Source: Thereva unica (taxonomy: Eukaryota > Arthropoda > Insecta > Diptera > Therevidae). From it: a stretch of 64,000 nucleotides of DNA. Below the pieces are notes generated by a model. That model was not told the origin of the DNA and searched no databases. It worked only from the letters and a program-made list of their open reading frames with translations. Every line of letters starts with the position of its first letter. The first letter of the stretch is position 1. This document shows positions 11,512 to 22,259 of this stretch, piece after piece. The stretch covers positions 31,108,942-31,172,941 of the forward strand of contig OX465281.1 in the NCBI GenBank assembly GCA_949987705.1, in the 5' to 3' direction. A program made the position numbers and the translations under genes.

Positions 11512-12239
11512 CACCACGTTGAAGCAAGCACTTCCTGAGTAGCCCTAAGAAGGCATCTCGCCGGCTTCACCGGTTAACAATAGGGTGCCTTTGGTCCGCT
11601 TAGGTAGCTTCCCTAGCGGATGGCACACCTCTTCGTCTCTCTAGTCGTCTGGGACCAAGTTTCCATGTTGGGTACCAACAGGGCTGCCAGACCAGTTCCC
11701 TACTGAGGCAGGGTCCTCCCAGTCTTTTTTTTAAAAGGCCTCGAGCAGTCAGGTGAATTTCTACCGGCGAAATGTCACCTTGCGATCCACCGGGCGGAGA
11801 CGACGGCAATGTGGTATTGCTGGAGATTCAACCCGATGGATCGGAAGGTAATGTTATTCGAGTGGTGGAGTTGAGATTTATGTGGACGCGGAAGGGGACA
11901 ATATGGTATTGTCTTCGGACACGGCCTTGTTTCTCAACTCTACCCTCCGGTAGATTAACCGACAGCGGCGAGGAAACCCGATGGATCACTATAAATTCTG
12001 TTCGAACCATTTCTCTTCTAAATCTTTGGCCTGTTCACTCTATTGCCTGTGTCAAACATTATCGTCATTTTTGCAATTGCTCCCGGCTAGTTCAGGAGCA
12101 GACTCTTACTCTCAGGGTCATGGGTCGAGCCACACGTGCAGTCATCTTAATTAGATTTAACACAAAATACACCTAAGGCCGTTTTAGTTTTTTTCGGCTC
12201 CTCACTCCCTCGCAAGTCGGGTTTGTGGAGCCGAGGGAT
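11512..12239 (+). other. 3' non-coding tail of the gypsy element
   Basis: No envelope-like frame. A 134-codon frame (11772-12176) has no signal peptide, transmembrane segment or recognised domain. The bases immediately before the 3' LTR (GGAGCCGAGGGAT) are purine-rich and are the likely polypurine tract for plus-strand priming. Confidence 0.6.
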
Positions 12240-13807
12240 TGTAACGGCAGGCCCATCCCTTTATAAATAACTACCTTGGGGTAAACACTTTAAAAAAAAG
12301 TGCACTTGGGAAAAACTGGAAAAATTAGGGAAAGCCATGAGAAAAAAAAATTAGGAAAAAAAATTGAAAATTTTGTTTTAGTGAGTGAGAGTCAGTCAGC
12401 GAATTTGTAGTGGGTGTTTGGAAACGAGGTTCGGAATTTTTTTGGGCCAAAGTCAGTTTTTTTCGTCGTTCGGTTTTTTTGCAATAATTTTAATGCAATA
12501 ATTACATAACCGTCGTGGTTTTTTGGACTTTCAGTTGGAATTTTTATCCTAATGTTGAATAACCCGACCAGTGTTAATATAACATAAAAAAACGAACGTT
12601 GTTATACGCCGGTAAACTCGGTAAAATCAACACGAGCCGAGCCGGTTAGATTTGGTTAATTTAAGGAACAGTTTTCCTCGGAAGGAGGTGAATTCAACCT
12701 GGTGTTGGGCAAATATAACTTATTGGCATGGTCTTATGGGAATTTCGCTCACTATATAAGAAGAATGTTTGCTGGCCCCCAAGGATATAATAGCAAGACA
12801 ATGGATGCTGAAAGGATTGCAGCGTGTCCGGAATTACGATAATATGGTTAGGTAACCAATTAGCAGGAGGGAGGTACAAGATATTTGTAAATCAGGTAAA
12901 TTGGTATATTGAGTTAAACGTGAATAAGAGGAGGCGAAAGAATTTCCGGTTGATGGTGCCCGGAATGCATTAAGGCTTTCGAGAATCCAGTTAGGGAGTT
13001 ATATCGCAGAAGTCCGCCGATTTATGTGGTTAAGGTTTGTGAAGAACCCGGTTAAGAAGAAGTCTCCGAAGTCAGCCTATTTTTGTGAGGTCATGTAGTC
13101 TTATGTTAAATTATATTCAGGTTGAGACATTGTGACAATTTTAATGTTTAGCTATTGGTATTTTTTTTATTATTTGGATTTTTTTAAAATTGGTTTTTGT
13201 GAATAATCTGTAAAAGCAAAAGGATCCTCGAACTGGCCAGCGCGACGATTTTCTTGTTCGTTTATTTTTTTGTATAAAATATTGCGTATCCTTATCCGAA
13301 TTGAACTTTTGTTTAAAATAATATTCCGTCTCATGTTGTTTTGTGTTGGTAACTTTTGTAGTTAAACATTATATTTATTTGTGTTTTAAATATTTAAATA
13401 TATCTATATATTTTTGTAAGAAGATTACATGCCTGTATGTTCTTAAATCTGCTGACTTTACTTTTGGGAGAAAATTTCTTTTAGGATGACAGGCTAACTG
13501 CCTAAACGATGGCATAGCGGTGGTCGACTCTTCTCTCCCGGTACTTTGTTTATTTCAGGTACTCTTCTAGGCACTCGGCGTTCGCCCTTGTGGGGCCGTT
13601 CATGGACAGGTAAAAAGGTGATGTACAGGTAGGTGTACCTCGGGATCTTACTACCCCACGACCCCCCGACGAGCAAGCCCTGGTAATGAGGCCCGGGGTA
13701 TCGCCTTAAGGATAACTTTTTTTTTGGAAATTTATTTTGTAAATTTGTGTTGTATGTGGATCCGATGATGGCTTCTTCGGGGCAACCAACGGAAGGTTCA
13801 CATAACA
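12240..13807 (+). repeat. 3' LTR of the gypsy element
   Basis: Same length and ends as the 5' LTR. Three substitutions relative to it were found by eye, about 0.2 percent. Directly followed by the second TACT of the target duplication at 13808-13811. Confidence 0.95.
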
Positions 13808-13811
13808 TACT

Positions 13812-16280
13812 TTATCTGATCGAAGAGAACCACCAGGCGGATTGGGCTTGTAAGCCAACTAAAAAAGTAATAGGAAACCATATTAGAACCAAGCAATAAT
13901 CTAATCTGCCAATGGTAACTACTTGTGATAACGCAGGGGCTTATACAAATGATTTGGAAATACCTTTCCTACCATTTCGCAATCTCAAAACTATTGCCAA
14001 TTAAATTCTTCTAACACCAACAACGCAGAAAATTAATGATCTAAGCCAACGTGCAATTAATATTTCCAACAAACCTCAAAAATTATGCAACAATCACTTC
14101 TGCACCTTCTAACGATCTTTCTAGGAATGAGTTGCCAATTTGTGATCTTGGCTACTTTTATCAGTGCCCAAGACGCCACACCGCCATTATAGACAATAGG
14201 CCAAAAAGATATGGATGGACTGCGCTTCAAACGGAGAGTGGTCCATCCGGCACAACACCCAGAATCGGTTATTGTTTCGCGAATCAAGTGTTGGTATTTC
14301 ACATCTTCTTGTGTCCATGATTTACTAGACAACTTAAAAGTGCTAAATTACTTCTTATGGAAATTGTTGAATGGCCCGTGTTTCATATCAAAGACGGAGC
14401 CAGGCCATAACGATCATTCTAATGTGCGGATTAGTAGCACAACATTTCACAATCTAGACAATTTCGTTTGTGCTTTTTATAATGCTCTTAGTAAAAATGT
14501 CACAGGTTAAGGTTGGCATTGGGATCTGCGTGCTCCAGACTATGAGTCATTGAAAGAATGAAGTCACCTGATATACAACGTTGTGCCGTCCCATTGACTG
14601 TGTGTCCAGCAAGATTTATGACTGAAAATCCATGATCACTACCTGATGATAATCGGAAGGCATCTGCCAAGGCTCGAAAGGTAAACCTTTTGTTGACAGC
14701 TTCTTGTCATCTAAACAAAATCAACCAGAAAATCCATACTCACCATTGTGTCCTAAACTTCATGAATATGTTTCGTTGCAGACTGGCCATTGTGAGAGCG
14801 ATGCCTGGCCAAAGTCAGGTTAATTGATCGACGTAATTTTTTATGTTTTCATATAGATCTATACAGCATCTATAAAAGCGACATATTTTAGATTGAATTC
14901 AATATTTCAACGGATTATCACAAGATCGATAGATTTAATTTGGCAGGACAGCATCTTCGATCAATGCCTTTGTTCCAGCCCGATTTGTTGATCAACATGC
15001 AAACGAGATGCTTTGTTGCAAACCGGTGTTTAGTAGTTAGGTACAATGAATGTACAGTAGTGTCTTTCTCTTTGTTGCGCAGAGATAATGGACAGGTAGC
15101 CAACAGCAACGTGTAATAATGGGATTTCCTCTAGCTGACACGATCGGTATGCCGATCTGCGTGGGCTGTCAGATTATGATAATAGAGACGCGAATTGTAA
15201 ATAGTGCTGCTAACGAGCCAGCAATCATATTTTTTTGATGAATAGGACTGGAATGTTGAGCTGTTCATTTGCACAATAAAATATTGAGGGGCTATAAGTT
15301 TGTTGTTTATGAAAAATTATTTGGTAGCAATGGAATCGTAATAGATAGGAGTTTTTAGGAGTTAATAACAGCAAGTAGTAATTTATCACTTTATAATTTT
15401 GTGAGTAATATATTTAATGTTTTTGAATTGATTGATTTGCAATTGTTACGAAATTTGGATTTTAGATAAAGTTTTGAGGGTTAGGACAAAAATCGGCGTG
15501 CATAGAAGCATTTTAGAAGCTACATCTAGGTACAATAACTCTGTAAGCTACTTGGTTAACACATTCCTTTAGGTTACAGTTAAGCAGGACTTATGCGAGG
15601 CAGTACATTTGTCCCTTACACGACGGTAAATCGTACTGAGGCCTGAATTAAAGTGTCATACTTCTCTTGGTATGAACGTATAAACCTGCACCATCATCCG
15701 CCCAAACCCACAAATCTCAAGGGTCACATTTATTTTAAACTTTTCAGTTCATTTGTTGCACTGATGAAACAATTTTCGTATAAATTAGTACCGATAGGGT
15801 TAAAAAGATCACATCGTCTTACAGTGCGGACTGATTTGGGCAGTAGAATTCGCGAAATCGCGTGATTTGGGCAGTAGAAGCACCTCTTATAAGAACCGGG
15901 ACTAAATAGAGTAATATTTCAAAGTAGAATAGATTTAGGCCATCCGAACACGAGTCGACTGATTTGTAATTCCAGTTGCACATGCATCTTTTTCGTCATC
16001 TTGCCCGTGCTGCGGTGGGAATCCATACACGGGTCGACAGAAACTATACCGATTTGAAACTAGTTTGAACTGCTCGCGCGCGACTGGTCTTGTTGGTCAC
16101 AGTTACGTGGTTGCACTCTAACTTCTAAGAGTTTAACTACTAGACTCACTGCGTTCTCCAGGTTACCCTTAACCTCTCATATCCTTTTTATATCTTCAAG
16201 CTAAGCTTGCTATTAGACATTGAATTAGGACATCAACGACTATGTGGCCTATGATTTGTAGGACTATGTGGCTTACATAT
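13812..16280. other. Unassigned sequence with two coding-like stretches
   Basis: No confident gene. On the plus strand a frame starting at ATG 14085 encodes a hydrophobic, signal-peptide-like start (MQQSLLHLLTIFLGM) and runs to 14510 with a single in-frame TAG at 14190. On the minus strand 14500-14694 is open for about 65 codons after a possible acceptor (CAACAAAAG). Neither product is recognised. Near 16034-16075 a segment containing CGATTTGAAACTAGTTTG matches a repeat found again at 20804-20845. Confidence 0.4.
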
Positions 16281-16282
16281 TC

Positions 16283-16418
16283 AGGGGTGATTTCTGGATA
16301 TAAGTTTTTTACTATAATTTTAACTGTACACCGAATGCTATTTCAGATAACATCATCTCCAGATTTTGAGTGATTCCCCCCCTCCCCCAGAAGAACTGCT
16401 TCTGGATCCGCCCCTGCC
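16283..16418. mobile_element. hAT-like end or small hAT MITE
   Basis: The right boundary read on the minus strand is CAGGGGCGGATCCAG, typical of hAT ends, and a partner starting CAGGGGTGATTTCTGG lies about 135 bp to the left. The flanking 8-mers do not match (TACATATT against CCTCACTA), so the pairing is tentative. Confidence 0.35.
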
Positions 16419-16469
16419 TCACTACAGATAGTGTACCCCTGTCTTGCTCTGTAGCCTGCTTTTTCGTAC

Positions 16470-18055
16470 ACACTACGGAAAATAGCAACAATGCACAGCC
16501 AATAAGAATCACCACCCGGGCCCCATCCAAGACGGAAATAGTAACCGCAATTCATGCGATGGCCAATGGTAAAGCAGCTGGGAAAGATGCCATCCCGCCA
16601 GAATTGTTGAAAGCCGACTCAAGCCTCATAGCAGATGCGCTTCAGCCAATCCTAGAAATAGCATGGAACACCTGTACCTTTCCGGAGGATTGGACGGAAG
16701 GTATCATAGTCAAAATACCAAAAAAGGGGGACCTAACAATATGCGACAACTGGAGAGGCATCTGTTTACTATCTACAGTGGGCAAAATTTTGTCCCATAT
16801 ATTACTATCTAGGATAAGTGAGGCAGTTGACCGAACGCTTAGGAGGCAGCAGGCCGGATTCAGGAAGGGCCGCTCCTGTATTGATCATATTAACACCTTG
16901 AGAATAATAGTGGAGCAGTCTACTGAATTCCGATCCCCCCTTTACCTTGCTTTCGTAGATTATGAGAAAGCGTTCGACTCGGTCAATAGGAGCTTTATAT
17001 GGCAGGCACTACGGCGACGTGGATTGCCTGATAAAATAATAGAATTGATAAAAGCCCTATATAACAATTCCAAATGCAGAGTTCTCCATAATGGAAAATT
17101 ATCCGACAGCTTTGAGGTGAGCTCAGGAGTACGACAAGGATGCCTACTTTCGCCTTTACTATTTCTTATAGTAATAAATGACATCCTTGTCGGCGCTCTA
17201 GATAATCGAACAGGCGGCATACAATGGGGTTTGGTAGACCGCCTTAAGGACCTCGACTACGCCGATGATATCTGTTTGCTGGCCCACAGACACCAGGACC
17301 TCAAAAACATGTTGAACAATTTGGCAACAGAAAGTAGTCCAGCAGGCTTAAGGCTAAATCCAACTAAAACTAAAGAAATGCGGATAAATGCAAACACCAT
17401 TGAACGGACAGCGCTGAATAACCGTGACGTGGAACTGGTAAATAAATTCTGCTACCTCGGTAGTGTTATTACCGAAAATGGTGGGGCAGAAGAAGACGTA
17501 AGTTCCAGAATAAACAAAGCACGAGGCGCATATGCATGCCTGTTCCGCATATGGAGATCAACGGAGATCTCAACTAACACCAAATTGCGGCTGTTCAACT
17601 CCAACGTGAAGGCTGTTCTTTTGTACGGTTGCGAAACATGGAAAGTCACCCAATTCATCACAGGGCGCCTACAAGTCTTCATCAACAGATGCCTTCGTCG
17701 TATCCTAAAAATCCGCTGGCAAGATAGAATTTCAAACGAAGAACTATGGCGCCGTGCCGGCCAAGAAAGGATAGACGACCAAATCAGGCGAAGGAAATGG
17801 AATTGGGTTGGCCACACCTTGCGACGCGAAAACGAAAACCTAGCCAAACAGGCCCTTGACTGGAATCCGCAAGGTTCCCGTCGAGTAGGAAGACCTAGAA
17901 CAACGTGGAGGAGAACCCTACTAGAAGAAGCCGCAACTACTGGGAGATCCTGGTCGGAGCTGAGAGCTGTCGCGCAAAACAGAGTCCGCTGGAGGGCAAC
18001 TGTTTCCGCCCTATGTCCCATGAGGGATTAAAGGAGTTTAAAGAAGAAGAAGACA
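16470..18055 (+). mobile_element. 5'-truncated non-LTR retrotransposon A
   Basis: Carries an uninterrupted reverse transcriptase frame followed almost at once by a 3' tail built on GAA repeats (about 18042-18052). There is no endonuclease region, so the copy is 5'-truncated somewhere near 16470; the exact start and a target duplication could not be fixed. The GAA tail and the C-terminal arrangement resemble RTE-type LINEs. Confidence 0.8.
16490..18031 (+). CDS. Reverse transcriptase of LINE A, N-terminally truncated
   Basis: About 510 codons with no stop. Visible in order: an NGKAAGKDAIPPELLK segment at the RT N-terminus, KKGDLTICDNWRGICLLS, QAGFRKGRSCIDHI, motif A FVDYEKAFD, motif B SGVRQGCLLSPLL, and motif C LDYADDICLL carrying the catalytic aspartates. 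The C-terminal part has the basic WNWVGHTLRR and GRPRTTWRR signature found after the RT in this LINE type. The product would copy LINE RNA into DNA at a nicked target. The AP-like endonuclease normally upstream is missing, so the copy cannot be autonomous. The frame stays open through a GTG at 16370, but the LINE part begins around 16470-16490. Confidence 0.85.
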   Translation, partial: NAQPIRITTRAPSKTEIVTAIHAMANGKAAGKDAIPPELLKADSSLIADALQPILEIAWNTCTFPEDWTEGIIVKIPKKGDLTICDNWRGICLLSTVGKILSHILLSRISEAVDRTLRRQQAGFRKGRSCIDHINTLRIIVEQSTEFRSPLYLAFVDYEKAFDSVNRSFIWQALRRRGLPDKIIELIKALYNNSKCRVLHNGKLSDSFEVSSGVRQGCLLSPLLFLIVINDILVGALDNRTGGIQWGLVDRLKDLDYADDICLLAHRHQDLKNMLNNLATESSPAGLRLNPTKTKEMRINANTIERTALNNRDVELVNKFCYLGSVITENGGAEEDVSSRINKARGAYACLFRIWRSTEISTNTKLRLFNSNVKAVLLYGCETWKVTQFITGRLQVFINRCLRRILKIRWQDRISNEELWRRAGQERIDDQIRRRKWNWVGHTLRRENENLAKQALDWNPQGSRRVGRPRTTWRRTLLEEAATTGRSWSELRAVAQNRVRWRATVSALCPMRD

Positions 18056-20545
18056 ATCTACCACAATTAGTATTCCGAATTCGTACATCGTCCAAAAGAT
18101 CAATTGGGAGGTTCATTGTCTCCTGTTTCAGCACTCCCAGACCTCCTTAACCATTTCTATTCTCTCTCATCCTTGAAACCAAACTTACTACATTACATCA
18201 TGGCCTTCTTGGTGGTCTAATAGTCAAAGGGTGATTCTTAAGCTTAGTTTTACTAACACATAAAAAAAATAAATACCAACATTTACCAGGAAAAAATTCC
18301 ATCAAGATTAATTTTAATAGTTACAAAAATAAATCACTTTGCAGGTAAAGAAATTAAAATCTGAATGAAAACAGAATTACTTAAAGTGACTCAAAACACG
18401 ACTAATAATTTACATAAACAGGTAAAAATAAATTAGAAAAAAAAAAACAGTTTGAAATAAGTTGTTTATAAAATTAAAAGCAAAGTATCATTGCATCACG
18501 AACCAATTTAAAAAAATAAATATATATGCTAATTTCGCAACTACTGGACACAAGTTTCGTTGTTTTATTTCTCTCCCATCTAAATAGCCAGAAACGTCTT
18601 TATTATAGGCAATAAACGACATTTTCTGTCACGATTGACGACACTCATCTAAAGAGCTCTCTTAAGTCCATTAAAGTCGAAAATGATAAGCTGACATAAT
18701 TCATCGATTCTGAGATGTTGTTACATTTTCATAATCTAAATCAATCTGCGCAAATGTTACTGAATGAAGGTCGCGACAACTGCGTGACCTTGGGTGAGAA
18801 TCACATACAAACACACACACATAGAGGAAAAATAGTAAAAATTCCACCTGTATTATAATTAATTTAACGATGATTAGAAATGAAATGGAAAAACATGATA
18901 CGAACATCACTTAAAATAGCGACCTACATGATATTTATTAACAAAAAGGAGGGACCGCGCCGTGAACTGCTTAAGAGACAAGGTACCACACCCGTCTAGT
19001 CATGCAGTACGAATCGGCCGCCCGTTGATAGCAAAAATGCTGGTTTTTGTTCGGCTAATTAGCATACCTACATTGAACAAGGTGTGCAGTATTTTGTCGA
19101 TCGAAGATGTCGTCTTGAAAGTGAATCTAATCGGTTCCGCAATAAATGCCACATTGGTGTAGTGGGTTATTTCCGTCAGCAGCGGTACAAGTGTAGAATT
19201 TTTATTAGCACAGGAAGAAGTTTGGTCTACTTTTGGCCTAGAAAGAAGTTTGGTCTACTTCGGCACAACTGACAAAATAAAAAACCGGATTTATCCGGAC
19301 CAAGTGATCTTTGTTGATCAATGACATAATAATTGTCAATTAAGTAATGATTAAGCGACATTCGATACTTTAATCTTGATTAAGCCAATTAAGTTCGTCA
19401 GCCGTGACTTACGAACCAAGTCGAAGCTTATGACGTGCGATATTAGACTTCAATTCATAAATAACACGTTAACATCCAATAATTTATCATTCGTGATATC
19501 TATTGTTTATGGCGATGAGACGGCAAAAGCTGCTGAATGCTTCTTTTAAATTGAAATATCACTTGGTCGGTTCTTATACATCAATATTTTTTTCTTATTG
19601 TTACATCTAAATCTAATCTATTCACGTGGAGTTATCGTTTATCATAACTTCTTCTAGATACAAAAAAAAACCTTCTTGTTGTCGATAATTTGCACAAAAT
19701 AGATGAAGAATTTGAAGAAGCAAAAGTAATAAGGAAATTAATAATTTGCTGTACCAGAATTCCGATGCAACCTGCGAAGTCAGTCAAGGACTTGGCGAAT
19801 GCTCTTTATGATAAATATATGTTCAAGGCCTTTACCAAATCGTTTTTTAAGTAAGACAATACTGAAGAGACTGTAGAGAAGTTAGTAAGACATTTGGTGC
19901 TGATGAAACGTTTCCTAGCCGATGGGCATCAAATGATTGTGTAAATACAAAACATTTTAGTCGTGATCATTTAATTATTACTTTAAAAATTTTAATACAC
20001 TTTTTTAACAGTCGAATTAGATAGTTGCATCAAAATCTTTAATGTATTAGCAATAATGATGATTAAGAGACACGCCACATAACCTTGCGGGGCCTAGGGC
20101 TAAAATATTTTTGGGGGCCCTTTAAGGATGAAACTCCAAAAATATCTTTAATAAAAAAAATGTGAAAAGAATAAGTTCATCCAGAGCATTAAATATAAGC
20201 TACCGAATGGTCGGTTCTTCATTCGCCGGTGAACCTAAACTTACCGAGTTCAGCCTAAAATTGAACAGGTCTTATGTACAGGTCCTTGTGCTTAGCTCTG
20301 GGGCTCAGTGCTCATTCTTTTTTTGGCAGAATCAATACCGTTACTAAAGGGAGCGAATTTAGAGCGCTATTAAAAGTAAAGTTTATCTAGCAAGCCCAAC
20401 ACCATTGGCGAACTTAGAGCTACCATATGGCCAATGTTATTCAGGATGTCTAAAAAAGAGCTGCTTTCTGCGTATCGAATTGAGGTGATCATTTATTCGA
20501 CATTATATTTAAAAACTAATTTGAAATAAATGGTTAGATAATAAT
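18056..20545. other. AT-rich sequence, little recognisable
   Basis: No gene supported. At 19200-19262 the phrase GAAGTTTGGTCTACTT occurs twice in tandem. Around 19760-19940 a broken plus-strand stretch (KSVKDLANALYDKYM, then LVRHLVLMKRFLADGHQM) is faintly like a copia-type gag, too weak to call. The rest is low-complexity AT DNA. Confidence 0.4.
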
Positions 20546-20660
20546 AGAGATGCGCCGAATGTTCGGCTGAATATTCGTATTCGGTATATTCGGCATATTT
20601 TTTAATGTTCGTATTCGGCCGAATATTCGGTTAGTTTGCCGAATATTTAAATAGTATTAT
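20546..20660. repeat. CCGAATATTCGG palindrome cluster
   Basis: Begins TAGAGATGCGCCGAATGTTCGG and then repeats CCGAATATTCGG-type palindromes several times in about 100 bp. This is the style of the terminal region of some hAT-type elements, but no partner end was found. Confidence 0.35.
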
Positions 20661-20779
20661 TTTAAAAGTTACATATGTTAAAGAGGCTTTATTCTGGAAC
20701 CGTACATAGGTAGTATTTGTAAATGAAACAAACACTTCTTTGTGTAACCATATTTATTCACAAAATCAGAAATTAAAAA

Positions 20780-21020
20780 AAATTGAGAATTTCGTGTGTG
20801 GATTCGACAGAAACCAGACCGATTTGAAACTAGTTTGCAACTGCTTGCGGGCATTGCATGCATTTTATTCACGGAATATTCCGTCAAGGCACATTTGAAT
20901 ACACACACTTCTATATTGTCTGTCACCGAATACCTCGCATGTACGCTTGGAAATGTTACCAGTTTCAGTTGCGGGGTTGCATTTGTACGTGTCAAAGTTT
21001 ATTCAACCTAATCTTCGTGA
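20780..21020. repeat. Interspersed repeat, copy 1
   Basis: Contains CATTTGAATACACACACTTC and GCATGTACGCTTG, which recur in inverted orientation at 56815-56910, and CGATTTGAAACTAGTTTG, which recurs near 16050. Short frames on both strands look incidental. Class unknown. Confidence 0.6.
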
Positions 21021-21359
21021 GCACAGAACACCGATTGATCAAAAATCAGTTGTGGACAAAGGTTTTATTTTAGTTGCAAACTGGTTGTGATCGTGATAAT
21101 GGTGAAACCAGTTTGAAACTAAGATTGCAAATCATTCGACTCATGTGCGTAGGGCCTCAACGTTTATGGAATTGTCATTTCCCCACATTCTTGCTTTAGT
21201 GCCTTACTTTTTGGCGATAGCTCTATTCCGCGAGAAATTGCAATAAAAGAAAGAGCGGAGCATTCAGTGAGCGAGGCATCCTGTTTGAACCTGTTTACTG
21301 CGAAAAAATGAACCCGGACAACATCGGACTATGTGCTGGCCTTAAAAACAATTTTTGGG

Positions 21360-22250
21360 AAAAAACTGGGAAAGGAATATAGATATAGAACCAGATATTT
21401 GTAGACTTTCAACAGGCATATGACTCGATAAACAGAGAGAGGCTGTACAGGATCTTCTTAGAATTAGGAGTCCCTCAAAGCTGGTACGACTGATTAAATG
21501 TGCAACGAATAGCTCACTGGCGAAAGTAAGTATCAAAAATGCAGTACCACAATATATTAGACATGGGGATGGATTGGGCCCAGTGATTTTCAACCTCCCC
21601 TCAGTCCAGATTTGTAAGGGCATCAATACGAGCACCGTCTGCACAATTACTTGGATATGCTGATGACGTGAATATCGTCCTTTTTGGCAGCAAAAGAAGC
21701 TTATATCGAACTAAAACAAGCCGCGGAAGGCAAAGGTCTGAACATCAACGCAGAGAAACCAAAGGTGATGCAACAGCTCAGAGCTAGACAATCTAGAAGG
21801 GGCAGAAATATAACGTTATAGACGAATTCTACTAGATAATACTGCACTGACGAAACTCACACTCTATACGACACTGAAACGACTAATACTATATGGTAAC
21901 GAGACTTGAACTATGGCTCAGAATATTGAGGAACGAGTTCTCCAGGTGCATAAAAGGCCCAACGGAGAAAGCATGGATTATGGCGAAGGATATACAGCAG
22001 CGAATTGTATGATAACCCAGAACTCTCAAATTTTATAAAAATTAATAGTCCAAGACTCTCCGGACACGCAATCAGGATGAACGACAATCATATCCCAAAA
22101 AGGCTCATGGTTGCATACCGAGGAGGAAATGTATAGACTCTGTGACGGATAACGCAGGGGGAATGCTCAACATCCGGAACTGGAGACATGCTGCAAGGGA
22201 CCGTCAAACATCGAGAAATGCCATAGGGGAGGAGCAAACGGCTGTAGTAC
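21360..22250 (+). pseudogene. Decayed non-LTR reverse transcriptase, copy 1
   Basis: With several frame changes and stops, the plus strand still spells LINE RT landmarks in order: DFQQAYDSINRERLYRI (motif A region), a GDGL-like motif B region near 21570, GYADDVNIVLF (motif C) at about 21655, and a C-terminal SPRLSGHAIRMNDNHIPKRLM-like stretch near 22055-22115. The same C-terminal signature occurs at 50690-50960 on the minus strand, so both belong to one family. Confidence 0.75.
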
Positions 22251-22259
22251 TCATTTATT

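Larger units (their letters stand above)
4293..13807 (+). mobile_element. Full-length Ty3/gypsy LTR retrotransposon
   Basis: A complete 9,515-bp element: two LTRs of exactly 1,568 bp (TG...CA), flanked by a 4-bp target duplication TACT (4289-4292 and 13808-13811). In order it has 5' LTR, primer-binding site, a leader of about 1.3 kb, gag, pol (protease, reverse transcriptase, RNase H, integrase) overlapping gag in the -1 frame, a 3' non-coding tail and 3' LTR. The RT-RNH-IN order places it in Ty3/gypsy. No envelope gene is visible, so it should be an intracellular retrotransposon. The LTRs differ at only three positions that I found (4380/12327, 4610/12557, 5028/12975), so insertion was recent. 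Pol is interrupted by one frame change near its 3' end. Confidence 0.95.

Noticed and set aside
11772..12176. Possible env gene in the 3' part of the gypsy element
   Set aside because: No signal peptide, transmembrane segment, furin-like site or cysteine pattern; just a chance frame in the tail.
19760..19940. copia-type gag remnant
   Set aside because: Only a few scattered residues agree and stops intervene; not strong enough to annotate.
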